Part shown: piece by piece, positions 1 through 7,670 of the stretch
Layout of the letters: each line of letters opens with the position of its first letter
How positions within the stretch are numbered: position 1 is the first letter of the stretch
Assembly (NCBI RefSeq): GCF_014203605.1
Contig: NZ_JACHJJ010000010.1
Span: forward strand, 186,001 to 250,000
DNA: 64,000 nt
Reading direction: 5' to 3'
From: Thiemannella venezuelensis
GTDB taxonomy: Bacteria; Actinomycetota; Actinomycetes; Streptosporangiales; Streptosporangiaceae
Position numbers and translations under genes: made by a program
Notes under the pieces: generated by a model
The model's input: the letters and a program-made list of their open reading frames with translations, nothing else
What the model was told of the DNA's origin: nothing
The model's database searches: none

Positions 1-1
1 C

Positions 2-415
2 TACAACGGCGAGCGCGTCCGCCAGGCCCAGGCCACGCTCGGCCTGATCGACAGCCTGGACCTGCCCAACCCGCTGGTCCTGGGCGACCTCAACGCCTAC
101 GGCGAGGAGGACCCGATCGACATCCTGGAGGCCGGCGGCCTGGCCAGCGTGACCAAGCGGTTCGTCCCGACGCCGCTGCGCTACAGCTACCTCTTCGAGG
201 GCCAGCTCGGCGAGCTCGACCACGCCCTGGTCGGCAGGCAGCTGCTCAAGCGGGTGACCGGCGCCACGATCTGGCACATCAACTCGGACGAGCCGAGAGC
301 GCTCGACTACAACCTGGAGTACAACCCGCCGGGCCTCTACGAGCCCAACGCGTTCCGCTCCTCCGACCACGACCCGGTGGTCGTCGGCCTGAACCTGCCG
401 GGCGGCAGGGGCTAG
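2..415 (+). CDS. Secreted nuclease/phosphatase, C-terminal fragment
   Basis: The window opens inside this gene; 137 residues to the stop are visible. The fragment carries the hallmarks of the endonuclease/exonuclease/phosphatase fold: a VLGDLNAYGEEDPI segment (metal-binding D and N of the GDxN motif), a GELDHALV segment and a terminal SDHDPVVV motif with the catalytic Asp-His pair. The GELDHAL arrangement resembles large extracellular ExeM/NucH-type DNases of actinobacteria, so a secreted DNA-degrading enzyme is the likeliest role. The N-terminal part, including any signal peptide or lamin-tail domain, lies outside the window. A perfect hairpin 19 bases after the stop closes the unit. Confidence 0.8.
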   Translation, partial: YNGERVRQAQATLGLIDSLDLPNPLVLGDLNAYGEEDPIDILEAGGLASVTKRFVPTPLRYSYLFEGQLGELDHALVGRQLLKRVTGATIWHINSDEPRALDYNLEYNPPGLYEPNAFRSSDHDPVVVGLNLPGGRG

Positions 416-433
416 CCGGACGTCCCCGGAGAA

Positions 434-469
434 GGGACCCGCCCCGCCGCCACGGGCGGGGCGGGTCCC
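434..469 (+). terminator. Strong hairpin terminator after the nuclease gene
   Basis: A perfect 15-bp stem (434-448 with 455-469) encloses a 6-base loop. There is no T-tract, which is usual for actinomycete terminators. It separates the rightward nuclease gene from the leftward methyltransferase gene and may act in both directions. Confidence 0.75.
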
Positions 470-520
470 GCACCGGCGCCGGTCGCCCGGGCGGCGGCCC
501 GGACTCCGGGAGTCGGGGGA

Positions 521-1192
521 TCACCCGCGGCCGCGGTGCACGCTCACCGCGTACCCGCCGCCGTCGTAAGGATCCCCGTCCCAGGTGGCCAGGCGCCGCT
601 CCAGCACGAGTCCCGCCGCCGCGCACCACGCGTCGTACTCCGCCAGTCCGACGGTGGCCGAAGCCATCGGGAGGTGCTCGGCGTCCAGCCCGAACCCGGC
701 CACCAGCGTCCCGCCCGGCCGCAGCACCGCGGCGAGCCGCCGCACGGCCTCCGCCTCGCTCCCCGGGGCGAGCAGCGGGATCACGTTTCCCGCGGCGACC
801 ACCAGATCGAAGGGCCTCGCCGGGGCGGCGCCCGGACCGTGCGCAGGATCCCCCGCGGGCGCGCCCGCGTCGAGGGCTCCCGCGTCGAGGGCACTGAGGT
901 CGCCCGTCACCCAGACCAGGCCGGGCGCCCGGCTCCGCGCCACCGCGAGCATGGACTCGTCCATGTCGACGCCCACGCACTCGTAGCCCAGCTCGGCCAG
1001 CCGGATCGCCACCCTTCCGGTGCCGCACCCGGCGTCCAGCACCCGCGCTCCCGGGGGCGCCAGCGTCGCGCACAGGCGCGCCTCCCCGTGCACGTCGGCC
1101 CCCGACGCGGCCAGTTCGGCGAACCGCGCCGCATACCGCTCCCCGGCGTTCCCGCCCGTGATCTCCGCCCAGCGGCTCGTAGACTCTCCCAT
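521..1192 (-). CDS. Class I SAM-dependent methyltransferase
   Basis: The 223-residue protein has a Rossmann-type methyltransferase core. Motif I (VLDAGCGTGRVAIRLAELGY, about residues 50-70) binds S-adenosylmethionine. An acidic residue follows at the end of strand 2 (GVDMDESML), then GDLSAL, and a motif-IV-like FDLVVAAGNVI. The C-terminal LRPGGTLVAGF matches the usual strand 5 region. The substrate cannot be inferred: the sequence is the generic Methyltransf_25-type and neighbours are unrelated. The start is an ATG with only a weak purine stretch upstream. It is transcribed divergently from the thioredoxin gene. Cytoplasmic, no membrane segment. Confidence 0.85.
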   Translation of the reverse strand: MGESTSRWAEITGGNAGERYAARFAELAASGADVHGEARLCATLAPPGARVLDAGCGTGRVAIRLAELGYECVGVDMDESMLAVARSRAPGLVWVTGDLSALDAGALDAGAPAGDPAHGPGAAPARPFDLVVAAGNVIPLLAPGSEAEAVRRLAAVLRPGGTLVAGFGLDAEHLPMASATVGLAEYDAWCAAAGLVLERRLATWDGDPYDGGGYAVSVHRGRG

Positions 1193-1294
1193 CCGCCCAG
1201 GATCCCATCCGGCCCCGCGCGGGACCCCCTCCGGTCCGGTCCGCCGTGCGGCGGACAGCCGGGCCGGGCGGGGTTTTCCCGGGGACGGAGGGAT

Positions 1295-1320
1295 GGAATG
1301 CTCAGCGGGGGTACGGGGTT
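1295..1320 (+). promoter_or_regulatory. SigR-type thiol-stress promoter before thioredoxin
   Basis: GGAAT at 1295-1299 and GTT at 1318-1320 are separated by exactly 18 bases, the spacing of the streptomycete SigR consensus GGAAT-N18-GTT. It lies about 40 bases upstream of the thioredoxin start, and thioredoxin genes are classic SigR targets. A match of eight fixed bases could arise by chance, but the position and target make it likely. Confidence 0.6.
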
Positions 1321-1361
1321 ATGCGAGCCGTACAGACGCCCGAGAACAAGAGGAGCCAGTG

Positions 1362-1730
1362 GTGGCGACCATCGAGGTAACCGAGAAGAACTTCAACGAG
1401 ATCGCCGACCAGGGGATCGTCCTGCTGGACTTCTGGGCGGCCTGGTGCGGGCCGTGCCGGACCTTCGGGCCGATCTTCGAGAAGGCCTCCGAGAAGCACG
1501 GGGACATCACGTTCGGCAAGATCGACACCGAGGCGGAGCAGGCGCTGGCCCAGGGGTTCGAGATCACCTCGATCCCGACCGTCATGGCCATCCGCGACGG
1601 CATCGTCGTCTTCGCCCAGCCCGGCGCGCTGCCCGCGCCCGCCCTGGAGGACCTGATCACCCAGGTCCGCGCGCTCGACATGGACGCGATCCGCACCGAG
1701 CTCGCGAGCGAGCTGGGCGCCCAGAACTGA
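1362..1730 (+). CDS. trxA: Thioredoxin
   Basis: A 122-residue thioredoxin that reduces protein disulfides in the cytosol using electrons from thioredoxin reductase. The active-site WCGPC follows LLDFWAAWCGPC at about residues 20-30, and the cis-proline region SIPTVM is present. The C-terminal FAQPGALPAPALEDLI segment is characteristic of the actinobacterial thioredoxin that stands alone, without trxB. I chose the second of two adjacent GTG codons (1362) because GAGGAG at 1350-1355 is then six bases away; the GTG at 1359 would leave only three. A SigR-type promoter lies upstream, suggesting induction by disulfide stress. A hairpin follows. Confidence 0.93.
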   Translation: MATIEVTEKNFNEIADQGIVLLDFWAAWCGPCRTFGPIFEKASEKHGDITFGKIDTEAEQALAQGFEITSIPTVMAIRDGIVVFAQPGALPAPALEDLITQVRALDMDAIRTELASELGAQN

Positions 1731-1799
1731 CCTGCGGGACCGGCCCGCAGAACCGACGTGCGAGCCCGACGCGCGGGACCGCGCGGGAGCCGGAATGCG

Positions 1800-1833
1800 G
1801 AAAGCCCCGCGGCCTGACGGCTGCGGGGCTTTC
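1800..1833 (+). terminator. Bidirectional hairpin terminator between trxA and aroG
   Basis: A 15-bp stem (1800-1814 with 1819-1833, one G-T wobble) with a TGAC loop; the stem ends in GGGGCTTTC, giving a short T run on the plus strand and, by symmetry, on the minus strand. It sits between the convergent thioredoxin and DAHP synthase genes. Confidence 0.8.
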
Positions 1834-1895
1834 GCGGTATCCGGGGCGGGCCGCCCGCCTCCCCGCGGCCGCCGGGGCCGTGGGGAGGCGCGGGC

Positions 1896-3227
1896 TCAGG
1901 CGGAGCGGTAGAGCTCGGCCACGCGGAAGGCGAGGTCCAGCGACTGGCTCCGGTTGAGGCGGGGGTCGCAGGCCGTCTCGTAGCGCAGCGCCAGATCGCC
2001 CTCGACGATCTCCTGGCCGCCGCCCACGCACTCGGTGACGTCGTCGCCGGTGAACTCGATGTGGATGCCTCCGGGGTGCGTGCCGAGCGCGCGGTGCACC
2101 TCGAAGAAGCCGGCCACCTCGTTCAGCACGTCGTCCAGGCGGCGGGTCTTGTGGCCGCTGGGCGCCTCGAAGGTGTTGCCGTGCATCGGGTCGCAGATCC
2201 AGGCCACCTGGGCGCCGCTCGCGGTGACCTTCTCCACCAGGGAGGGCAGGTGGTCGCGGATCTTGGAGGCGCCCATCCGGGTGATGAAGGTCAGGCGGCC
2301 CGGCTCGTTGTCCGGGTTCAGCTTCTCGACTAGTGCGAGGGCGTCCTCCGGCGTGGTCGTCGGGCCGAGCTTCACGCCGATGGGGTTGCGGATGTTCGCG
2401 AAGAATTCCACGTGCGCCTGGTCGAGCTGGCGGGTGCGCTCGCCGATCCAGACCATGTGGGCCGAGACGTCGTACGGCAGGCCGGTCCGGGAGTCGATCC
2501 GGGTGAGCGCCTGGTCGTAGTCGAGGATGAGCGCCTCGTGCGAGGAGTAGAACTCGACGGTGTGGAACTCCTCGGGGTCGGCCCCGCAGGCGCGCATGAA
2601 CGCCAGCGCCTGGTCGATCTCGCGGGCGAGCTGCTCGTAGCGCTTGCCGGCCGGGGACTCGGCCACGAAGTCCTGGTTCCACGCGTGCACCTGGCGCAGG
2701 TCGGCGTAGCCGCCCTTGGTGAAGGCCCGGATCAGGTTGAGCGTCACCGCGGAGGAGTGGTAGGCGCGCAGCAGCCGCCACGGGTCGGGGTTGCGGGCCT
2801 CGGGCGTGAACTCCAGGCCGTTGACCATGTCGCCGCGGTAGGCCGGCAGCTCCACGCCGCCGCGGGTCTCGGTGCCATTGGAGCGCGGCTTGGCGAACTG
2901 CCCCGCCATCCGGCCGATCTTCACGACCGGCACCTTCGCCGCGTAGGTGAGCACGATCGCCATCTGCAGCAGCGTCTTGAGCTTGTTGCGCACGGCGTCG
3001 GCGGTGGCCCCCGCGAACGTCTCGGCGCAGTCGCCGCCCTGCAGCACGAAGGCCTCGCCTCGCGCCACCGCGGCCAGGTCCGCCTTGAGGTTGTCGCACT
3101 CCCCGGCGAAGACCAGGGGCGGCAGTCCCTCCAGCTCGGAGACGACCTTCTCCAGCTCGCCGCGGTCGGGCCATTCGGGCTGCTGCGCCGCGGGCAGCCG
3201 GCGCCAGGAATCGTGGTTGATGCTCAC
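1896..3227 (-). CDS. aroG: Class II 3-deoxy-D-arabino-heptulosonate 7-phosphate synthase
   Basis: A 443-residue class II (plant/AroH-like) DAHP synthase. It condenses phosphoenolpyruvate with erythrose 4-phosphate, the first step of the shikimate pathway. Recognisable family blocks are FAGECDNLK near residue 40, LQGGDCAETF (metal-ligand Cys region), ELPAYRGDMVNG, NPIGVKLGP, DPMHGNTF and GGIHIEFTGDDVTECVGG. The length fits the family. The start is GTG with no convincing Shine-Dalgarno; a TAGCCT hexamer eight bases upstream could be a -10 box of a leaderless transcript. I looked in the upstream 100 bases for an aromatic-codon leader peptide and found none. It converges with thioredoxin across a shared terminator. 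Confidence 0.95.
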   Translation of the reverse strand: MSINHDSWRRLPAAQQPEWPDRGELEKVVSELEGLPPLVFAGECDNLKADLAAVARGEAFVLQGGDCAETFAGATADAVRNKLKTLLQMAIVLTYAAKVPVVKIGRMAGQFAKPRSNGTETRGGVELPAYRGDMVNGLEFTPEARNPDPWRLLRAYHSSAVTLNLIRAFTKGGYADLRQVHAWNQDFVAESPAGKRYEQLAREIDQALAFMRACGADPEEFHTVEFYSSHEALILDYDQALTRIDSRTGLPYDVSAHMVWIGERTRQLDQAHVEFFANIRNPIGVKLGPTTTPEDALALVEKLNPDNEPGRLTFITRMGASKIRDHLPSLVEKVTASGAQVAWICDPMHGNTFEAPSGHKTRRLDDVLNEVAGFFEVHRALGTHPGGIHIEFTGDDVTECVGGGQEIVEGDLALRYETACDPRLNRSQSLDLAFRVAELYRSA

Positions 3228-3332
3228 GGTATGACAGGCTATTGCACCCCGCGGGGCTGGCCGACCTCGATGTCCACGTATTGAGAAAGTCTTTTTCCCT
3301 GGTGAGACTCCGCAGGTGGTCGCAGGACCGCG

Positions 3333-4535
3333 TCACGCCTCGGGCGTGCGCACGTGCTCGGGGCGGACGCCCAGGCCGATGAAGCGGCGGATCAGGGGGG
3401 CGGCCGCCGGGAGGCGGGAGAGGTCGGGCAGCCGTACGGCTCCGGCGTCCCCGGCCAGGACGGGGCGGATCAGCCGGTTCTGGACCACGCGCTGGGCGAA
3501 CTGGGTGATCACGGTCGGCGGGGTGCGCCGCCGCTGCACCCGGGCCAGCAGCGACTCGGGGATCTCGCCGCCGGCCAGCAGCGGCCCGGCCAGCAGGTTG
3601 GCGGCGGCCACCGCGTCCTGCACGGCCAGGTTGATGCCGACGCCGAAGACCGGGGACATGGCGTGCGCGGCGTCGCCGATGACCAGCAGCCCGGGGCGGT
3701 GCCAGCGGCGCAGCCGGTTGAGCGCCACCGACAGCACGCTGACGTCGCCGAAGTCCTTGATCAGCTCGACCCGGTCGCCGAGGAACGGCAGCATCCGCGC
3801 CACCTGCCCGCGCAGCACCCCGGCGTCCCCTTCCCGCATGGACGCGAAGCCGCCCTTGGGGATCACGTAGGCCAGCTGCCAGTAGTCCTCCCGGTTGATC
3901 GCCACCATCAGGTGGCCGGTGGAGACCCGCAGGAACGTCTCGCCGGGGTCGGCGGGCTCGCGGGGCAGCCGGAACCAGAGCACGTCCATCGGGGCGCCGT
4001 GCTCGACCGGGACCAGCCCGGCGGCCCGGCGCACGTCGGAGCGGCGGCCGTCGGCGGCCACGGTGAGCGCGGCCCGCAGCTCGTGCTCCCCGGAGGCGTC
4101 GCGGTAGTGGACGCCGCGCACCGCGCCGCCCTCCCGGACCACCCCGGTCACCTCGGCGTTCATGAGGAGCCGGAAGCCGGGGTACCGCCCGGCGGCGGTG
4201 GTCACCAGGTCCAGGAAGTCCCACTGCGGGACGAACGCGATGTAGGGGTAGCGGCCCGGGAGCTTCGACAGGTCGGCGAGCGGGATCTCGGCGTCGTCGG
4301 TGCGGATCGACATGCTGCGGGCCTTGCGGTGCGGGAGGCGGTGGAACTCCTCGGCCAGGCCGAGCTCGTCGAGGACCTGCAGGGTCGAGGGATGGATGGT
4401 GTCACCGCGGAAGTCGCGCAGGAAGTCGGCGTGCTTCTCCAGGAGCGTCACCCGGACGCCCGCCCGGGCCAGCAGCAGCGCCAGGACGGCCCCCGCCGGG
4501 CCGCCCCCGGCGATCACACATGTGTTCCGGTTCAT
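3333..4535 (-). CDS. FAD-dependent aromatic-ring monooxygenase family protein
   Basis: A 400-residue group A flavoprotein monooxygenase (PHBH/UbiH-like). The N-terminal dinucleotide fold has VIAGGGPAGAVLALLLARAG (about residues 7-26) followed by the ribose-binding acidic residue in LLEKH. The DG fingerprint is TVAADGRRSDVRRAAGL, and the second FAD motif is LLVIGDAAHAMSPVFGVGIN with its downstream AVQDAVAAANLL. Such enzymes hydroxylate aromatic or polyketide substrates using NAD(P)H and oxygen. The neighbours give no substrate; aroG is next on the same strand, 105 bases downstream, but a pathway link is unproven. An AT-rich inverted repeat overlaps the start. Confidence 0.88.
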   Translation of the reverse strand: MNRNTCVIAGGGPAGAVLALLLARAGVRVTLLEKHADFLRDFRGDTIHPSTLQVLDELGLAEEFHRLPHRKARSMSIRTDDAEIPLADLSKLPGRYPYIAFVPQWDFLDLVTTAAGRYPGFRLLMNAEVTGVVREGGAVRGVHYRDASGEHELRAALTVAADGRRSDVRRAAGLVPVEHGAPMDVLWFRLPREPADPGETFLRVSTGHLMVAINREDYWQLAYVIPKGGFASMREGDAGVLRGQVARMLPFLGDRVELIKDFGDVSVLSVALNRLRRWHRPGLLVIGDAAHAMSPVFGVGINLAVQDAVAAANLLAGPLLAGGEIPESLLARVQRRRTPPTVITQFAQRVVQNRLIRPVLAGDAGAVRLPDLSRLPAAAPLIRRFIGLGVRPEHVRTPEA

Positions 4536-4558
4536 AATTCATCACCCATTGAAATTAT
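4534..4558. promoter_or_regulatory. AT-rich inverted repeat in divergent promoter region
   Basis: ATAATT (4534-4539) and AATTAT (4553-4558) form a 6-bp inverted repeat with a 13-base spacer at the monooxygenase start, in an otherwise very GC-rich sequence. It could be an operator or only the low-GC promoter of either divergent gene. Confidence 0.3.
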
Positions 4559-4646
4559 GGCACGGAACGTCCTCCGGGGGAACGGCGCCCGGGGATCCGC
4601 CTGGCGGATGACGTGCGGCCGGGCCGGCTGCGGCAGAGTGGCCGGC

Positions 4647-5153
4647 ATGACCGTCTACGAGACCGAACGCCTGATCATCCGGGAGTGGACCGAGGACCGG
4701 GCCGACCTCGACCGGATGACCGACATCTACACCCGGCCGGAGGTGACCCGCTGGCTGCCGCCCTTCGAGTTCGACGCGGACCGGGCGGTGCAGGGCTGGC
4801 GGGCCCTGCACGAGCGGGACCGGCGCTACGGCTCCTGGGCCGTGCAGGTCCGCGAGACCGGGGCCGCCGCCGGGACCGTGCTGTTCCGGCCGGTCCCCGG
4901 CGGCGACGGGGAGGTCGAGGTGGGCTGGCACCTGCACCCCGACTCCTGGGGGAACGGCTACGCCACCGAGGCCGCCCGCGGGGCGGTGGAGCGCGGCTTC
5001 GCGGCCGGGCTGGAGGAGGTCTGCGCCCTGGTGATGCCGGGCAACGAGGCGTCCATGGCCGTCTGCCGACGGCTCGGCATGACCCCCCTCGGCAGGACCC
5101 GCCGCTTCTTCGACCTGGAGGCGGAGATGTTCCGGCTCCGGCGGGACGGCTGA
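4647..5153 (+). CDS. GNAT-family N-acetyltransferase (RimJ/RimL type)
   Basis: A 168-residue acetyltransferase of the RimJ/RimL-like branch of GNAT. It begins TERLIIREWTEDRADLDRM, typical for this branch. The acetyl-CoA-binding region is GWHLHPDSWGNGYATEAARGAVERGF (about residues 90-120), with the GNGYATE segment replacing Q/RxxGxG/A. The C-terminal NEASMAVCRRLGM is the usual last helix. It probably acetylates an amine on a protein N-terminus, antibiotic or metabolite; the acceptor is unknown. I chose the ATG at 4647 because homologous architecture starts there; the upstream frame is an open GC-rich shadow. No operon partner. Confidence 0.85.
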   Translation: MTVYETERLIIREWTEDRADLDRMTDIYTRPEVTRWLPPFEFDADRAVQGWRALHERDRRYGSWAVQVRETGAAAGTVLFRPVPGGDGEVEVGWHLHPDSWGNGYATEAARGAVERGFAAGLEEVCALVMPGNEASMAVCRRLGMTPLGRTRRFFDLEAEMFRLRRDG

Positions 5154-5251
5154 GCGCCGCCTTCCCCGGCGGTCTCCATATGTGTTCGACCGGTTACAGG
5201 CTGATATGGATGGGTAACGATAGGGACGAACCATCATCGGGGGGATGAGAA

Positions 5252-5548
5252 ATGATCAGAATGCTTCACAAGATGGGCGTGAAGTCCGGCCTGATGTACG
5301 GGGCGGGCATCGCATCGGTCGGCCTGTCGTTCGCGTCCTGGCTGACCTCCAAGAACGTGGAGAACGCCAGCCTCGCCCGGGCCGACCGCTGGGGCATCTT
5401 CATCGGCGAGTGGGCGCCGACCTTCTTCGCCATGGGCATCGCACTGCGCATCGAGGAGACCCACGCCGACAACGCCCAGCTGGCGGAGCGTGAGATGTTC
5501 GACAGCACCTACGCCGAGGGCCGGATGCCCTCGCACGCCCGGGTGTAG
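5252..5548 (+). CDS. Small two-helix membrane protein of unknown function
   Basis: A 98-residue protein with two likely membrane segments, about residues 11-31 (SGLMYGAGIASVGLSFASWL) and 44-64 (ADRWGIFIGEWAPTFFAMGI). The C-terminus is acidic and soluble (EETHADNAQLAEREMFDSTY). I recognise no domain. A purine-rich GGGGGGATGAG precedes the ATG at good distance, the codon use is typical of the neighbourhood, and a perfect hairpin follows 12 bases after the stop, so it looks like a genuine single-gene unit. Function cannot be inferred. Confidence 0.7.
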   Translation: MIRMLHKMGVKSGLMYGAGIASVGLSFASWLTSKNVENASLARADRWGIFIGEWAPTFFAMGIALRIEETHADNAQLAEREMFDSTYAEGRMPSHARV

Positions 5549-5560
5549 CCGGACACCTGC

Positions 5561-5595
5561 GGACGGGCCGCACCCTCGCCGGGTGCGGCCCGTCC
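5561..5595 (+). terminator. Hairpin terminator between small membrane protein and kinase genes
   Basis: A perfect 15-bp stem (5561-5575 with 5581-5595) with a 5-base loop lies between a rightward and a leftward gene and can serve both. Confidence 0.8.
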
Positions 5596-5633
5596 GTGCG
5601 CCCGCCGGACGCCGACGGGGAAGACGGGCGGCG

Positions 5634-6623
5634 CTACCGGGCCGCCGGGCGCACCAGGTCGAGGGCGCGGACGAGTGCGGCGGCGCTGAGGTCGCGCAGG
5701 GGGGCGTACTCCTCCTCCGGATACTGCCGCGGGCCGTTCTCGGCGAGCAGGACCAGGCAGAGGTAGAGCCGGTAGAGGGCCATCCGGACGCGGGCTCGCT
5801 CGTCGAAGGGGACGACGCCGCCCGCCTCGCGGTACCCGGCCACGATCTCGTCGTCCTCCTCGAGCTCACCGAAGATCGTCGGGGTGACGAAGTCGGCGAG
5901 GGGGTCGCCCCAGAACGCCCGCTCGTGATCGATGATCGCCTGGATCCGGGCCGGGCCGCCGTTCAGGGATCCCGGGGTGAGGAAGACGTTGCCGGGCCAG
6001 ACGTCGAAGTGGACCAGCGCGGGCACGGTCACCTCGTCCAGGGCCCAGGCCGCGGCCTCGACGGCCGCCCGGACGGAGCCGGCGGGGACCGGCAGCCCGA
6101 TCGAGTAGCGCGCGGCGTCGTCCAGGACCGCCCCGGTCATCGCCAGGAAGGCCGAGCGCCAGGTCGGACCGGTCAGCTGGGCGTGCGGGTAGCCGTACAC
6201 GTCGCCGGTGACGGTGTGCAGCCGGGCCAGGTGGCCGCCGAGCTCCCGCCGCAGGACGCCGGCCGGCGCCTCGGGGGCGCGGTTCCACGCCACCCCGTCC
6301 AGCGCGGACATGATCAGGTAGTCGCCGCCGAGCACCGGGTCGTCGAACCCGGCGCACAGCAGCTCGGGCCCGGGCAGGCAGGCCCGCCGGTAGACCATGG
6401 CCTCGGCGCGCAGCAGGTTCCGCTCGTAGCGCAGCTGCTCCAGCTCGGGCGGGGGCGAGAGCTTGAGCACCACCTCGCGGCCGTCGTCGAGGACCAGCCG
6501 CCAGACCGCGTTGGCGAACCCGTCGGACAGCTCGGCGGAGGAGGCGACGCCCGCGCCCAGGGCCCGCCGGAGCAGATCGTCCAGCTCGGCCGCGGTGAGC
6601 GCTCGTTTGGTCCTGCTCTGCAT
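5634..6623 (-). CDS. Aminoglycoside phosphotransferase-fold kinase in the cellobiose operon
   Basis: A 329-residue kinase of the APH/choline-kinase fold. The catalytic loop is HFDVWPGNVFL (His-x-Asp...Asn), and the metal-binding motif is IIDHERAFWGDPLADF. The N-lobe has VVLKLSPPPELE with the ATP-binding lysine. This fold phosphorylates antibiotics but also sugars and amino acids (maltokinase, fructosamine kinase). It is the last gene of the leftward cellobiose operon, 62 bases after an aldose epimerase, so a sugar kinase role is my inference; the true substrate is unknown. The ATG is preceded by GAGGAG. A hairpin lies just beyond the stop. Confidence 0.8.
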   Translation of the reverse strand: MQSRTKRALTAAELDDLLRRALGAGVASSAELSDGFANAVWRLVLDDGREVVLKLSPPPELEQLRYERNLLRAEAMVYRRACLPGPELLCAGFDDPVLGGDYLIMSALDGVAWNRAPEAPAGVLRRELGGHLARLHTVTGDVYGYPHAQLTGPTWRSAFLAMTGAVLDDAARYSIGLPVPAGSVRAAVEAAAWALDEVTVPALVHFDVWPGNVFLTPGSLNGGPARIQAIIDHERAFWGDPLADFVTPTIFGELEEDDEIVAGYREAGGVVPFDERARVRMALYRLYLCLVLLAENGPRQYPEEEYAPLRDLSAAALVRALDLVRPAAR

Positions 6624-6685
6624 CGCCTCTCCTCGGGAAAGGTGCCGGAAACGGTCTCTGGGGTGCCGGAGCGGCCTCCGGGAGA

Positions 6686-7582
6686 TCAGCAGGGGGAGAT
6701 CGTCCAGGAGTGCTCGGCCTTCTCCCCGGGCTGGAGCACGATCAGGTCCGTGCCGGAGTTGAAGGCGTCCGGCGGGCAGGTCATCGGCTCGACGGCCAGC
6801 CCGGAGTGGCCGAGCCCGGTCCCGGTGCACACCTGCACCCAGGGCATCGCCGCCTCCTCCCAGCGGATCTCGGTGCCGCCCTCCGGGCCGCGCACCCGGG
6901 CCCTGACCAGCCCGTCGCCGTCCGGGGCGAGCTCGGTGAAGGCGTGGTCCACGGGGGTGGCGCCGACCACGCGCGAGGTCCGGAAGTCGTACGGCGTCGC
7001 GGAGACGTCCTCCAGGGAGCGGGGCAGCAGCGACCCGTCCACCAGCAGCACCCGGCCCGCGGGCAGGTGCAGCTCGTACTCCTCGACGTCGCCCCCGGCC
7101 AGCAGCCAGGGGTGCGGGCCGCAGCCGTACGGCGCGGCCTCCCCGCCGGTGTTCTCGGCCGTGAGGGTCGTGGTCAGCCCCTCGGGGGTGAGGGTGTGGA
7201 GCACCTGCAGGGCCAGGGTGAACGGGTAGCCGGAGACCGGGGTGATCGTGTGCGCCAGCCGTACGGAGTCGGGGTCGCCCTCCGCGGAGCGCTGCTCCAC
7301 CGCCTCCCACGCGGCCTCGGCGACCAGCCCGTGCAGGGCGTTCCCGCGGTCCTCTTCGTTCACCCGCAGGCGGTGCTCCCGCCCGGCGAAGGTGTAGCGG
7401 GCGCCGCCGACCCGGTTGGGCCAGGGGGCCAGCAGGGTCCCGCTGTAGCAGGGGATCGGGCCGTCGGCGGGCCAGCTCGCCACCAGGTCGCGCCCGCCGT
7501 CGCGGAGCACGCGCAGGGCGGCGCCCCGCTCGGTGATCTCGGCGTGCAGGGCGCCGGAGCGGAGGGTGAACTGCCGGGACAC
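6686..7582 (-). CDS. Aldose 1-epimerase (mutarotase) family protein
   Basis: A 298-residue galactose-mutarotase-like protein that would interconvert alpha and beta anomers of an aldose. Family features include LLAPWPNRVGGARYTFAGREH near residues 51-71 (the NRxGxG block), NALHGLV with a likely catalytic His, CGPHPWLL with the second His, and EPMTCPPDAFNSG with the C-terminal catalytic Glu. No signal peptide, so cytoplasmic. It follows the LacI regulator gene by 88 bases on the same strand and would supply alpha-glucose after the beta-glucosidase cleaves cellobiose. Confidence 0.85.
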   Translation of the reverse strand: MSRQFTLRSGALHAEITERGAALRVLRDGGRDLVASWPADGPIPCYSGTLLAPWPNRVGGARYTFAGREHRLRVNEEDRGNALHGLVAEAAWEAVEQRSAEGDPDSVRLAHTITPVSGYPFTLALQVLHTLTPEGLTTTLTAENTGGEAAPYGCGPHPWLLAGGDVEEYELHLPAGRVLLVDGSLLPRSLEDVSATPYDFRTSRVVGATPVDHAFTELAPDGDGLVRARVRGPEGGTEIRWEEAAMPWVQVCTGTGLGHSGLAVEPMTCPPDAFNSGTDLIVLQPGEKAEHSWTISPC

Positions 7583-7670
7583 GGGGGGTCCTTTCGCCGG
7601 GGGACGACGGGGATGGGAGGTGCGGAGAGGCGCTACCGGCCCGGGGACGTGCGGGCGGGGCGGACACGGG

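Noticed and set aside
3228-3332. Attenuator or aromatic leader peptide upstream of aroG
   Set aside because: The single GTG-led frame has one Trp and one Phe codon, no cluster of aromatic codons and no terminator/antiterminator pair.
1657-4224. A minus-strand frame spanning aroG and part of the monooxygenase
   Set aside because: It crosses a gene boundary and terminator and has no recognisable product; aroG and the monooxygenase explain the DNA.
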